From assembly GCF_963678635.1 (NCBI RefSeq), contig NC_087071.1, positions 15,935,613-15,999,612 of the forward strand: a DNA stretch of 64,000 nucleotides. Direction: 5' to 3'. Numbering within the stretch: the first letter of the stretch is position 1; every line of letters begins with the position of its first letter. Under the pieces are notes generated by a model. The model saw only the letters and a list, made by a program, of their open reading frames with translations. It had not been told where the DNA came from and searched no databases. Made by a program: the position numbers and the translations under genes. Origin of the DNA: Symsagittifera roscoffensis. Lineage: Eukaryota; Xenacoelomorpha; Acoela; Convolutidae. Below, one piece after another: positions 34,260 to 45,351 of this stretch.

Positions 34260-36980
34260 TTTAGCCAATCACATTTTGCTGTTCTTATCAACGATTCTCT
34301 GGGAGTTGACAGCAAACACAAAAACGCGTTTCTTGAGATATCCTAGTTTTCGAGTTGTATTTTTTTCAAAAGTACTGCAGGTATAAAAAATAATGTAATC
34401 TTAAGTCTTCAAAAAATTTAGTTATGCAAAATCCATAACCGAATTACTTAAACCATACTAGCGTTAACACTCCATAGATATTTTTCGATCAAATAAGAGT
34501 GTTATTATCATCGCCGTTAAAATCATAATTGTTCTGACCATTGAAAATGGGGATGAGCTTTGTGTTAGGGTGTGTTCTAGTTTTTTCTTTTTTTTTTCGC
34601 TTTCCACGCAAAATCATGTACCATAAAGAATCAATGGAATAGGTCGAGTGATATATCATCTTAAATCCCTTTCAGTCATGATTCGAACCGCATCAAACAG
34701 TTATCAAAAAAATGCTAGTATCGATAAAAACCGGTTTGATTTTTCGTCTAACTTCGAGCGAGTAAGACAATGCAGTTACGTTTGTTATATATGGAAATAA
34801 GCAGTTTAGGCTGAAAAAGTTTGATTGTACTAAAAATTAAACTAGTTTTGGAAGCTAGATTTAGCTTTTCTCTGCCGGAAAAAAAGTTCAAAAAATTTCG
34901 TTAATTTTTAAATTTCTAAGACAATGGAGCCATTTATTTATATCACAAAATTTATATGCATCATTATAGTGCAAATTTTTTTTCGAAAAATGTTTTCAAT
35001 AATTTTTTAGTTATTTTTTGAAGACAATTGGATTCTTTTATGCTGAGTTTGATAAAATTGTACGCGTTAGTATAAGGCATTATCACACGAAGAACGAAAA
35101 AAACACTAACTCGAAGAAAAAAAAAACGTTTTTTTTTTATAACTGAGAATGTGGTCGGAACATTCTGTGCTACTTGCACAGCAACCGGATATCCTTGTTT
35201 TTTGCTAGTAAACTATTCAGATGTATTAAAAAGTTTTATTATCCTGAATATAAAGTTCAATATAATCTCACACCAAACATACCCACTCCACCAGATATGA
35301 GGGAGATTCAATATCGAGAGAGGTAGAGAATAAAATGTTAAATAAAAGGGTGGATGTGTGGAGGGGTGGTGAGTTAATATCAGCGATGAATTAAGCAGAG
35401 TGGCGTTGACAATTTGAAGGATATCGATTTATTGAAAACATAGCTGAACATCGGTAGGTTTAGAAATCGAGTGAGTAACGACAAAAATGCAGAAGTTTTG
35501 CGGAAACTTTGCCGATTTCATTTGCATTAGATCGCACAGCACTTCTAACCAAGTCTTGCTTGAAGTCATGCCTAGAAGATACTCTTCAAACTATCAAAAA
35601 GAATGGGTTTCTTGATACAAGAATGGATGACTTATGAAAACTAGCAAAATGACCCATACCGAAAGTCAGCTGATTGGTTGTGAATTAAGATATATAAACA
35701 CATACGTTCTGCAGTGCTTGTTATCGAGAGTTTTTTTTTCAAGCTTTTATCTAAGTTTTCCTGAATTTCGCATCAAATTTGTTTGCTGACGATACAAAAT
35801 TTAAAACAAATGGTGAATTTAATGGAAGCGATTAAATTTGGAAATATGAAACGGACTAAAATAGTTTGCAAATAACATTATAAAAATGATAGTGATAAAT
35901 GCTGGGTCATGACCTTGATGCCAAAACTCAAGTTGAACAGTTAGAAAACTAACTAAAAAAAATACGAATACTTTACTACCGGAGTTATAAAGATAAACAT
36001 CAATTTTAATTTAAAAAAACCTTGTCCAAATTTGTCACTTTGATCAGTTATTGTTGTAATTTTGTTGTAATGAAAAACAAAATCCATGATTTTGTCATTA
36101 TAATCAATTTATTTCTGAATTTTTATTATCATTATACTTGATTAATATTCACTTAAAATTCATTATATTTGAAAATAATGGATCATAATCTCAATATTTT
36201 TGACAACTAAATTGATAAATTATCAGTCAATTCAGCATTTCTTACAGCTTAATCGCAATCTAAATCTACTCAAATTTGTTTTGCCTATTTAACATTTAAT
36301 TAATTTCTCACCTTTTCGCCAATTCAAAAACTCCCTTTCCCGTTTGCGGTCAAACACCCCCCCCCCCCCCCCCCCCCCTTAAATAAATGTGCACTGTTCA
36401 ATTTTTGAATACAATATAGTGAAGATGGGAATTAAAAGGGATGTTGTGGGTTGATTTGTTAGATCAGATAGTTGCCACTCCTGATGTCTTAACATTTCAA
36501 ATTGGATTTATTATGACTTTAAAGTTTTCAAGCATTTCTGGATTACTTTTTGAATACTTGAGATGGGCAGAGCTATTTCTGGTCCAAAATTAGTATTCAA
36601 TTATAAAAGAATATTTCTATATTGAATGTGGTTTTTTTTGCATCCAACTTGATTTTCAGATTTTTTTTTATATTGTTTTTTATTCCAAAATTTTAGTAAA
36701 CATTTGGTTTTCAGGTTAACGTTATCTGAAAAGTTTCACGAATAAGTTTTTTCTACGCTCAACGAAACAGTAAAAAAGGCGACCTTAGAAAACATCTTCA
36801 AAAACAATCATGTTAAAAACTACCTTGGCTTTGTTTGAAGGAAAAACGCAATTTCAACAGGTTATCTCCTAAATGGGAAAAAATTTTTGCGTCAACCATT
36901 TATATTATTGCAATGGTTGTTGGAAGTTGAGTTTTGCAAATCACAAACATACCCTACGTTTGAATTGAATTCATTATCAA
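34260..36980. other. Intron without recognised genes
   Basis: AT-rich sequence with a pure C run at 36357-36378. Open frames such as 35179-34964 are A/T-composition artefacts. No exon with both splice sites was found. Confidence 0.5.
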
Positions 36981-37018
36981 GTTAAGCTACTGATTATAAT
37001 GATTAAGATTCCGCTTAC

Positions 37019-37252
37019 CATGATTTCCATGTCGGCAAATTATTTGCCTCTCTAATTTTGCGTCGTTACATATATTTGTGTCGTTTTCCTGACTGGTAAC
37101 ATTTATCCAGTCACAGTTCCCTGTGTTGAGATTTTGAGCAAAATATTGGCAGTTCCTTGTTTGCGTTACACGCAATTTTCCACAAACTGTTTTGTTTATA
37201 ACTGTGCAGTCGGGACTCCAGGAAGTTAAATGTAATTTTAATTCTTCTTTTT
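37019..37252 (-). CDS. TSP1-like repeat protein, exon 3
   Basis: Minus-strand exon of 234 nt: acceptor ATTCCTTTTCAG ending at 37253, donor GTAAGCGG starting at 37018. Phase 1 at both ends, the symmetric phase typical of shuffled extracellular modules. It encodes L-T-S-W-S-P-D-C-T-V, T-V-C-G-K-L-R, T-R-N-C, G-N-C-D-W, N-I-C-N-D and R-Q-I-I-C. The W-S-x-x-C, C-G and R-x-R/N-C order with six spaced cysteines matches thrombospondin type-1 modules. Two N-glycosylation sequons (N-K-T, N-V-T) fit a secreted protein. It joins in frame to the 30-nt exon upstream and the exon at 17.53 kb downstream. Confidence 0.75.
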
Positions 37253-38797
37253 CTGAAAAGGAATCGTTGCGTTTGAAGGCCAAAAAAAATTTGAAAACAA
37301 AAATTTTTACCACAAAGGTGCAGCAGTAATTTTTTCATTTTTTATGCGTTAATTTTCCTTAGAAAGTTAAGGAGGAATAGTTCAACAAAAATTTACGTAG
37401 TAGCGAAAAGGGCAAATCTAAACTTTTTTTTGAAGTTATTGAAACAATTGTTCTCAAAAAATCAGGGTATTTTTCTGTTGCAATATCAAATAATTCAATT
37501 GAAAATTGTGCTTTCCTTCGTCGAAATATGTCTCAGAAACCATATTTCTTTCTGCCAATAATAGACGGAAAAATAAGTGTGATTTAACTGAGCTATACTA
37601 GCTGATTGACGCAGATTTTAATTTGGTTTTATTTTTTGCTGGATATAAAACTGTATCAACACCAATTAATTTTTCTGATCGTATTTTGAATTTTTTGTGT
37701 TAAAAATTCAGAAAAACTTTCTGAAGTTTCCGATATTGATTTTTTTATTAGTTTAATATTAGCAATCTGGTTCTAGTTGAAATTATTTTTCCGGGTTTCG
37801 TTAAGCTTAGCGCAGTAAAACTTGTGCTTCCAATACTTTTCCTCTTAATTTATTGGTGTTTCCAGAAATGAGAAAAACACTGACTTTGACAACATAACGT
37901 TTGTCATCGTTGTGATATACTTTTGTATAAGTTTAGAAAAAAAATAATTTTGGGGAAAATATGTAGCGCTGATCTTACAACTTTTGCGTTTTGCTGTATT
38001 TTTAATTTTGTAGACATTATTTCGATTTTAAAAAAAATTATGCCTGATTTTTAAATTTTTTTCTGTTTTTTGAGATCGCTCATGAGAAGTTTTTTTTTCA
38101 TTTTTTTGAGCTCATATTTTTGTGTCCATTGTGGTGGCCAAACTTTGTGAGCTCTGGAGAATTTATCTATATGCTGGACCGTAAGCAGAGTTATCCCGCC
38201 ATTAGAACTAGTTGAAACCGACTTCATAAAGTTTGGAATTTTGGGTTGACATGAGTAGTCTTGTAATCTAATATAAAAGGTTTCATAATGTAAAGCTATT
38301 TCTAAAACTGAAACTGTAGTTGCTGATGAGATTACACGTTTTCTCTGAAATTAAAACTCTGTTCAACCCAAAACTTTTCATTAAGGTTGTTTTTTTTGTA
38401 TGATACTTAAGCTTTCATTTGTTTTTTTTTCTAATACTTTTTCCACACTGTAAAAACTTCGTGTACGCTGAATCTTTCAATTAATTCTCATGGGGAGTAA
38501 AGTTTTGTACAGGAAGTCAAAGATGAGAAACTTAACACTATCTGTAGCAGTTAGTTGTCAATTTTGAAACTTTTCTTTCAGTGTCGCCATTCGAAAATTA
38601 CATTTTCGGAGGATTTTTTTAAAGGTTACTTCAAGTTGTCACTTAGTGAAATTTTTATCTAATTACTTATCTCAACTAGAAAAATTACAAGCAGGTTAGA
38701 CTAGGCAATAGTTATGCAACAATAAAAACAATTATCAATTAATTGGATAATACATTTTATAATTTCAGAAAAACATCAAAATGAAACTTCGACTTAC

Positions 38798-38827
38798 CAC
38801 AAGGAGGAGGCCTCAAGATGTCTGTAC
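38798..38827 (-). CDS. TSP1-like repeat protein, exon 2 (30-nt microexon)
   Basis: A 30-nt exon between acceptor TTTTTTCTAG (AG at 38829-38828) and donor GTAAGTCG starting at 38797. In phase 1 it completes a Gly codon with the preceding exon and encodes T-D-I-L-R-P-P-P-C, ending in phase 1. It links the signal-peptide exon to the first WSPDC module. Because it is short, the call depends on the strong donor, the tract-plus-AG acceptor and phase agreement on both sides. Confidence 0.58.
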
Positions 38828-39415
38828 CTAGAAAAAATTAAAATAAAACAAATGGAAAATTTGTTTGTTTCATCATTTCAATTGTTGTGTCAAACTGAGA
38901 CCTGAAATTAGTGTGGCTGAGGTCACTTAAATAACATTTAAAATCCAAACTCCAGTTTTTTTGTTCGTTTTACAATTTTTAAAAAATTATGTCTTAAGCA
39001 ACAAAATGCCGAGCGAATATCATTTCGTTTTCTACGTTTTGTCTTTTTGCAAGCATTCCACATATTATTCACATTTTTTTTAAAAAAAGCATCAATCTGT
39101 TCAACTTTTAAACTACTCCATTTTTATAATTACCCATCTTATTTTTCAACGCTTTTAGTTAATTTCATACCGTTTTTGTGTAAAGGTGGAGTTAGATTAA
39201 AAAAGAGAGTGAGAAAAAATTTTCTCAACGTCAATATCAATATGAGAATAGTTATTATCCTTATTGTTTTTATCTTTTGAAAAAAAATTTGGAGCCATGA
39301 TTATATTCAGTTAAAAATTTAGATGGTCAGAAAATAACGGTGTTTACTTTAATTTGTTATGAATTTCATATTTTGAAACTTGTTTATGTGAAATTTTTGA
39401 AACAACTTTGCTTAC

Positions 39416-39500
39416 CATCATCACGGGTATCAAGTTGTTTCAGTTCACATAAACCCACGATAAGATTGAAAGTTAGCAGACAGAAACCAGTTATCATCAT
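39416..39500 (-). CDS. TSP1-like repeat protein, exon 1 with signal peptide
   Basis: Minus-strand frame of 28 codons plus one base from an ATG at 39500, ending at donor GATG|GTAAGC (GT at 39415-39414). The product begins M-M-I-T-G-F-C-L-L-T-F and continues with a hydrophobic stretch to V-G-L-C, then E-L-K-Q-L-D-T-R-D-D. This is a short n-region, a hydrophobic core and a cleavage-like small-residue end, i.e. a secretory signal peptide. Phase 1 fits the 30-nt exon downstream. The second ATG (39497) is an alternative start. The promoter was not identified; the next gene upstream on this strand ends at 44.93 kb. Confidence 0.62.
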
Positions 39501-39789
39501 AGTTGGCGAAAAAAAGGAAAGAATAAGATTTCCTCTTTGTCGAGTAACGCACAGATAATTAACCGTGACTTTGCGCCAGCAACATTTTTGTACTCAATTG
39601 TTTTTGGGCCAGTCGGTCAACAGTTTGGCGCCTCCTCTACCGTGAAATGGGAAAGCCAGATGTTGATAGAAATTTGTCTAAATCGTAGAAACTGATCAGT
39701 TCTCTCTAGCTTGTGCTTATGACACTTTTGTCTTTTGTTTTGAATTACTCAATTTTTTGCCTAATTTTTCATTATGGTAGGGCAATGAA

Positions 39790-40350
39790 CTGTTTCTTGC
39801 CTTAATTGTTGCCAGGCCAAATTTTGGTCTAGATAAGCGCAAAATTTGGTGTCTGTAGGTCACTGAAATCCAACTTTCATAAGCTGGTCGCGCTCTTTCC
39901 CGAAAATTGCAAACGTTTTTTTTATTTGCGAGGTCTCCACCTCGCTCGCGAACGTCTGGAAATGGTTCAATTTGGTATTGCCGCTGGCGCCGTTTCCTGA
40001 TTTGCGCTAGCCGCGTCGTCTCCTCCGTGGCCCTGAAAATCTGAATTGCCATTTCCAGTTTGGTCGCGTTTCCTGAGTCGGGCTCGACGCGCATTCTCCA
40101 GCCTGTCGCGGATGAACTTTTTGGTCGTGAAACTCTGGAAAAATCAAATCTTGTTCGCAAATGTCTGTACATAACAAATAGGGGACGCGAAAATTGGTCG
40201 CGCCATCTCCGTATCGGTCGCAAACTCCCGATAGATGATTTTAGTCAGAAATGCCAAATTTTGGCCGCAAAAGTCTGGACAAGCCTGCGCATCGCATCAA
40301 AACCTCTTCTAAGAAGCCTACAAAGAGTTTTACCCTGGTTAATTTGGTAA
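39790..40350. repeat. Degenerate GGTCGCGAAA repeat and GGATAGGCGCA-like copy
   Basis: 39790-39880 resembles the dispersed repeat at 17.73 and 44.06 kb (GATAAGCGCAAAATTTGGTG, TGTCTGTAGG). From 39885 to 40265 there are at least seven imperfect units around TGGTCGCGAAAxTCTG (for example GGTCGCGTTTCCTGA, GGTCGTGAAACTCTGG, GGTCGCAAATGTCTG). The minus-strand frame 40223-39717 (168 codons) is a translation of these repeats. Confidence 0.6.
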
Positions 40351-40994
40351 TAGCTGCATAGAGCATTTTTGGTTAGGATAAACATGAACTCATACATTCC
40401 CACCCTCGGCCAAAAAGGCAAATATTAAGTAATTGATGGAAAGAGAAGTCACTCACCTTATTTCACTACAATTTGGGCGCAGTCATAATGTCGTCTTCAT
40501 GAAACAAAAGACCAAAGCGGATACCAATTTCAACCTGGGCTCCGCATCTTTCAAAAGTATCCACATCTTCAAGAAAGGTTAATTCGGTTGGAAGACCAAT
40601 TTCCTTTAAAAAAACGAGTTATTTTTCCAATTTGTTTTTTTTTCCAGTTTGGTGTTGTTTTTTGTAATTATCGTAAGAGCAAGTTATTCAAACGTGAATT
40701 TTTTAGTGAAAAAAACATCATTGACAACTTTTTTCGAAAAATTTATAATAAACAGAAAATTAAAAATGAAATCTGAAAAACTTTTCGTAACCAATTCTAT
40801 CTTTTAGCCGAATCTATTCAAGATGTTTCCAAAAAAAAGCTAATTGAAACTAACAAAATTAGTTTGCTTGGAGTAAAATTAGAAGTTTCCTTATTTGAAA
40901 GAATTTTCTTCCTGTATGAGACTTACTTATCCGCTCGGCTTACTCCTACGAAAAACTAATACAACTCAAAAATTTCCCAGCTAAACTGTGTTTT

Positions 40995-41180
40995 TTTTGT
41001 TAATTGTAAGCAGATTCTGTAACGAGGACGCTCGCTTTGTTCTTCTTTTGTTATTTTCTTTATTATCTTCCCTTGTTCCATAAAAACTTCGACATGCTTA
41101 AATACTTGTCTCTGGAATCCAGGAACATAGAGACATCAAAGTATGCGCCTATCCCATGCACAATTTCGCGTCTTAATGTC
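40995..41180 (-). repeat. Dispersed repeat (GGATAGGCGCA family), inverted copy
   Basis: Matches the reverse complement of 44060-44240 over about 180 bp (TTGTAAGC-GATTC, GAGGACGCTCGCTTTGTTCT, CTGGAATCCAGGAACATA, GTATGCGCCTATCC). With that copy it brackets the LINE remnant as an inverted pair. Confidence 0.75.
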
Positions 41181-41439
41181 AAACCGGTCTCTCTCATCAA
41201 TGGGATAATTGTTTTGGTGTCGTTCGGCTCACGGTTTCTTACAGGTTTTAATATGATAATATTTTTGAGCCATTCCGATGAGTTTTTATTGTTCAGATTT
41301 TGCATGAAAAACAAAAAAGGCAAGTAAAACATAATCGGAGACAAAAATGCATCTCCAGTTTTAATGGCTGGAACAAAAACTAATTAACTCTAGCTCTCTT
41401 TTCCCACATATCCACAAATATGTTTTCGGTAGCTGTAGG

Positions 41440-43640
41440 AGAGAGGGGCATAGTAATTAGTTTTTACCTCAGACCAGTATCATTTTTTGACTACAATGAT
41501 TAACTTGAAAAAGACCAGTGTAATTTTTGCGGTGGTTTATTTGAGCCTCGACTAGAAGTTGATTGATTCAACGAAGAGTTTGGAAAACTACTTGAATGGA
41601 ATTGATTTAGAACCCAATTTTAAACATGTTCTTCTCGGAGACTTTAATCTTGTTCATTCAAAACGTCAAGTTAAAAATGATTTTGCATGAAAAACATGCG
41701 ATGATTGCCTGAATGCACAAAAACTACAATGCCAAAACAATTTAGAATCAACTTGCCAGTCACTTTCAAAAATTGCATAGATGTCGTGTACTAAAAATTA
41801 GCCACAGTTGTAAAGATGACGGATACAGTGATTACAAGTATTCAACAGCAGCTACTTACCCAAAAAATAGAATTTGAGTTTGATAAATTTTCCCAAGCGG
41901 AAGCATACAAAGACTGGAACACATGAGAGGAGAAGAATGTTTGCGAAAAAACCTATTTAAAAACCTACATGATATACAAAAGCACGGTGAAGAATTTACA
42001 AACAAGGATTCTGGTGGGTCTTCTCAATTGTTTCATCAGATAATAACAAGAAAAATAAACTAATTCCATCCAACTAAACGACGACAAACAAAACAAAAAA
42101 ACCTGAATGGATAAGGGAATCGAGAATATGGCTAGCAGGAAACAAAAAGAATCTGCAAATTACATTTGCTTAGGAAGCGAATATCCCACAGCGAAATTTG
42201 AAAAAACTACAAAGGCATATCAAAAAATTTGAAAAAGATGCAAAAGGAAACACAAAGGCTTTTTCATTACTTTGAGAGAATTATCGGCTAAAAACGAAAA
42301 ATCTGCTAATCTCAGTTAAGAAGAAAAAAAAAATTTGTGGATTTTTTTGCTATTATAAGACATCAACTGGCTGAGAAAATTGAATCATCTCAAAAAGTTC
42401 ATCGGAAGAGATTTTTCAAAACTGTTTAGCTTCTGAAAACAACTGAAAAAATTTTCTCTTTTTTACGTGATTTCATACAAAATAAACTTTTTTTAGATTG
42501 AATAACTTCTTCATAAACAAACCGAAGTGACAATAATTAATACTCTGACAAAATAAAAACAATTTCTGATAAAAATTTATTGAAAGTGTCTCAAATTAAC
42601 CATTTCAAAAGTATTTCAAAAAAGGGGAAAAAATTAATCCAGATAACTATCGGCCAATAGCAAAACCTTTTGAAAAAGTACTGCACAAACGCTTTTTTTG
42701 TTTTTTAGATACACATAGTGTTTTGACTAAAAACCAAAATGGGGTAAGACCAAAATTGTCAACAATAGACTTTTGTTAAAATTCATGGAAAACATCGGGA
42801 ATGAATATAAATTGAACCCAATTGTAACATATGCAACTTTTATTGATCTCAAAAAATTGTTTGATACTGTTTCAGACGAGAAACTTATGGAATATGATGA
42901 AAAATGCGGACAACGAGGTTCCATTCAGTACTTGTTGAAATCTTATTGGACAATTAGGTCTCAAGTAGTCAAAATACTCTCTGAAATGTCTATGGGATCT
43001 GAAACAGGAGTCATACCTTACTGTTCATTTCAATGATAAATGATTAACCAACGATTATAAATTGAGTAGACACATAATTCATATTTACACGCTGATGATA
43101 GGGCAGTTAAGCAAACACGACATTAAAATCAGGAGTTATCAAAAAATAACAATTGGTTGAAAATCAATAAACTAACTCTCAAACTTGACAAAACAATTAA
43201 CATTAATTTTAGAAGGGAGAAAATTATAGGAGTAACCAATAAAAAATCTGGAACAGTTGATATTAAAAAAAGCGTATATTTTAAATATTCGGGCTTTCAC
43301 ATGGACGAAAATTTAGATTTCAATTTTCATTTGGACTTTCTCGTCAAAAACTTTCAAAATATATTATTTAAAAAAAAATTTTTTTACAACTTATTGAAAT
43401 CTATTTCAATCGCATTCAGCAAAACTGCATCATGAAGTTATCCTGTGGGCACAGCTAATAAAACTTGCCTACAAAAACTTGAAACGAAACAAAACCAAAA
43501 TCTGAGAATACTTTCAAAGAAACAGAGTTATCAGTCTCTAACGTTTATCAAAGAAGCTAACAAGATATTCTCAGTGAGAGAATTGCACATGTACGAGCTA
43601 TTCAAAGTTTTTTTATAGTTAGGTTTTTAGATTGTTAAAT
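41440..43640 (+). mobile_element. Decayed APE-type LINE (CR1/Jockey-like)
   Basis: Plus-strand endonuclease remnant: I-F-A-V-V-Y near 41520-41540 and H-V-L-L-G-D-F-N-L at 41625-41651 (GDFN motif of apurinic-type endonucleases). Reverse transcriptase follows: K-K-G-E-K-I-N-P-D-N-Y-R-P-I (about 42618-42660), F-I-D-L-K-K-L-F-D (42838-42870), A-D-D at about 43091 (YADD-type catalytic box), and N-K-L-T-L-K-L-D-K-T (43163-43195). A C-terminal stretch with Q-N-Q-N-L-R-I-L continues to about 43615. Stops and frameshifts occur throughout. No 3' poly-A tail was recognised. Confidence 0.78.
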
Positions 43641-44059
43641 TAAATTTCTAAAAAATTCAATTTTAAACTCAGAGATTGAGATATTGAAAAATAAATAAGT
43701 AATAAAATGAAACCAACGAATATTAAACAAATAAAAGTCCTAAAGAATTTTTTTTGCAGAATTTACTGATAGAGTCAGCAATCTTATTGAAACTCAAATA
43801 AAAAAGTTTTACATGATTTTCGAGAGCTATACATCACAAATAATGAAAAAAAGATTGATCATTTTTTCTTGAAATGAGGTTAGGTTTTGGACATCTTCTT
43901 TTAAGTTGATAACTCTTGAAACTTCTCAGAAATTGTGATGCTTAATTACGGCATCAATTGAGTAGACCTATCGGGTTTTTTGATATCCTTGCCAGCATTA
44001 TGTAATTTGACAAATAACTATTCAATAAACTCGGATATGGCAACAATTTTTTGTCATTG

Positions 44060-44240
44060 TTATTATTATTATTTACATTACGAGGCCAGACTGTACACCG
44101 GATAGGCGCACAATTTTGTGTCTGTATGTTCCTGGATTCCATAGAAAAGTCAAAGATCAAAAGGAATGAAAGAACAAAAAAAGAACAAAGGGAGCGTCCT
44201 TGTTGCGGAATCCACTTACAATGCACAAAATGCACAGTTT
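44060..44240 (+). repeat. Dispersed repeat (GGATAGGCGCA family), copy 3
   Basis: CATTACGAGGCCAGACTGTA, GGATAGGCGCACAATTTTGT and TGTTCCTGGATTCCATAGAA in order, as at 17.73 kb. It forms an inverted pair with 40995-41180 around the LINE remnant. A TTATTATTATT run precedes it. Confidence 0.75.
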
Positions 44241-44927
44241 GACCTTCTAATGTGTATCATAAGAACTTTTAAGCGAAACAACTGCCACAAGTTGAGATGG
44301 CATAAATGATATACAATTGACTAAACGGCGTAAGAAACATGTATAACCGAGTTTTTTTTAATAAGATATCAGTCTCAGTAATAAATAAGATATCATTAAA
44401 ATAAGATATCAGAGTAAGAGTTGACAATTAAACTATATTTACAAAAAAGATTGAGATCAAAAATAAGTGAACTTTGCATTAAGTGTAACTTTTTTCAAAA
44501 ATGTTCTGATAAATTTTCAGCACTGAGCAAAAAGAAGCAACTATTTGCTGTAGGGATCTTTAGAATTGACTCGAATTAGGCATATTGAGCGCAATATTTT
44601 GACAAAATTTACATAGTTTTGGAAAAACTTAATCATTACTTGACCCTTTAACCTGTTATCTTTTTAACTCAATCTTCAGCTCACGCAGACATTCATATGG
44701 AAACTTTTTGTATCCATGACATTTCGGAAGTTTCTGTTTAAGTGACTTGGCAATAATTAGCATCTTTGAGGTTTTCTAAGTTCTGCTTGCATTTTATACG
44801 TTTTTATTAATTATAATATAGAATTTTTCAACAACTCCCACAACAATAACTTGACCCAACAGATTTTTGATTCACCAAACGATGAAAATCACGAGGATTA
44901 TTATCGATCAGTTAATTGGTTTTTTTA

Positions 44928-45191
44928 TCACTTGGAATTTTGTTGTATAGTTTTTTCAATCCAAGCCTTGTACGGTGAAATCTTCCGAAAGTAGTTGTTG
45001 ACCCACATACTCTGTTGGTAATCGCATATATAGCTTGCATTTTTTCGCAATCCAAACAAGCATTCGGCATTAGATTGGCTGTCGACAGCAAATAAAGGTG
45101 ATCCTTGCTTGCCAAAACAATCGTTACTGTTTTTCACTTTCTGGGCGCCTAAGGCGTTCAGCACTGTTGAGTTTCTTTCCATTTCTGCTGC
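44928..45191 (-). CDS. S1 protease homologue, terminal exon
   Basis: Minus-strand exon from acceptor CCACTTCAG (AG at 45193-45192) to a TAG stop at 44928: 88 codons in phase 0. It carries the C-terminal half of a chymotrypsin fold: N-D-C-F-G-K-Q-G-S-P-L-F, a later C-L-F-G-L and Y-I-C, and the closing helix Y-K-A-W-I-E-K-T-I. Trypsin-like enzymes have C-x-G-D-S-G-G-P at the first motif; here Asp-Ser is replaced by Lys-Gln, so the nucleophile is absent. With the upstream exon it forms a likely inactive S1 homologue, probably secreted. Phase 0 matches the exon ending at 54635, giving a 9.4-kb intron filled by the tandem duplication and the copia element. Confidence 0.68.
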   Translation of the reverse strand, partial: AAEMERNSTVLNALGAQKVKNSNDCFGKQGSPLFAVDSQSNAECLFGLRKNASYICDYQQSMWVNNYFRKISPYKAWIEKTIQQNSK

Positions 45192-45351
45192 CTGAAGTGG
45201 AAATATTTTGCAACAAACTCATCAACTTACACTGTTAATAAAGATTAGTGTTCCCGGATTTTGTTAATCAACATTTACAAAAAGACTGGTTGGGAACATG
45301 CGCTCAAGTTTGCCAGAGATGGAAAGGTTTTGTATTTTTTTTTCTGCTCTC

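Noticed and set aside
34116-34386. Pro-rich open frames near the C tract
   Set aside because: They are translations of the C-rich end of the hAT-like MITE.
39717-40223. 168-codon minus-strand open frame
   Set aside because: Its Arg-rich sequence is the translation of GGTCGCGAAA repeats, with no domain motif.
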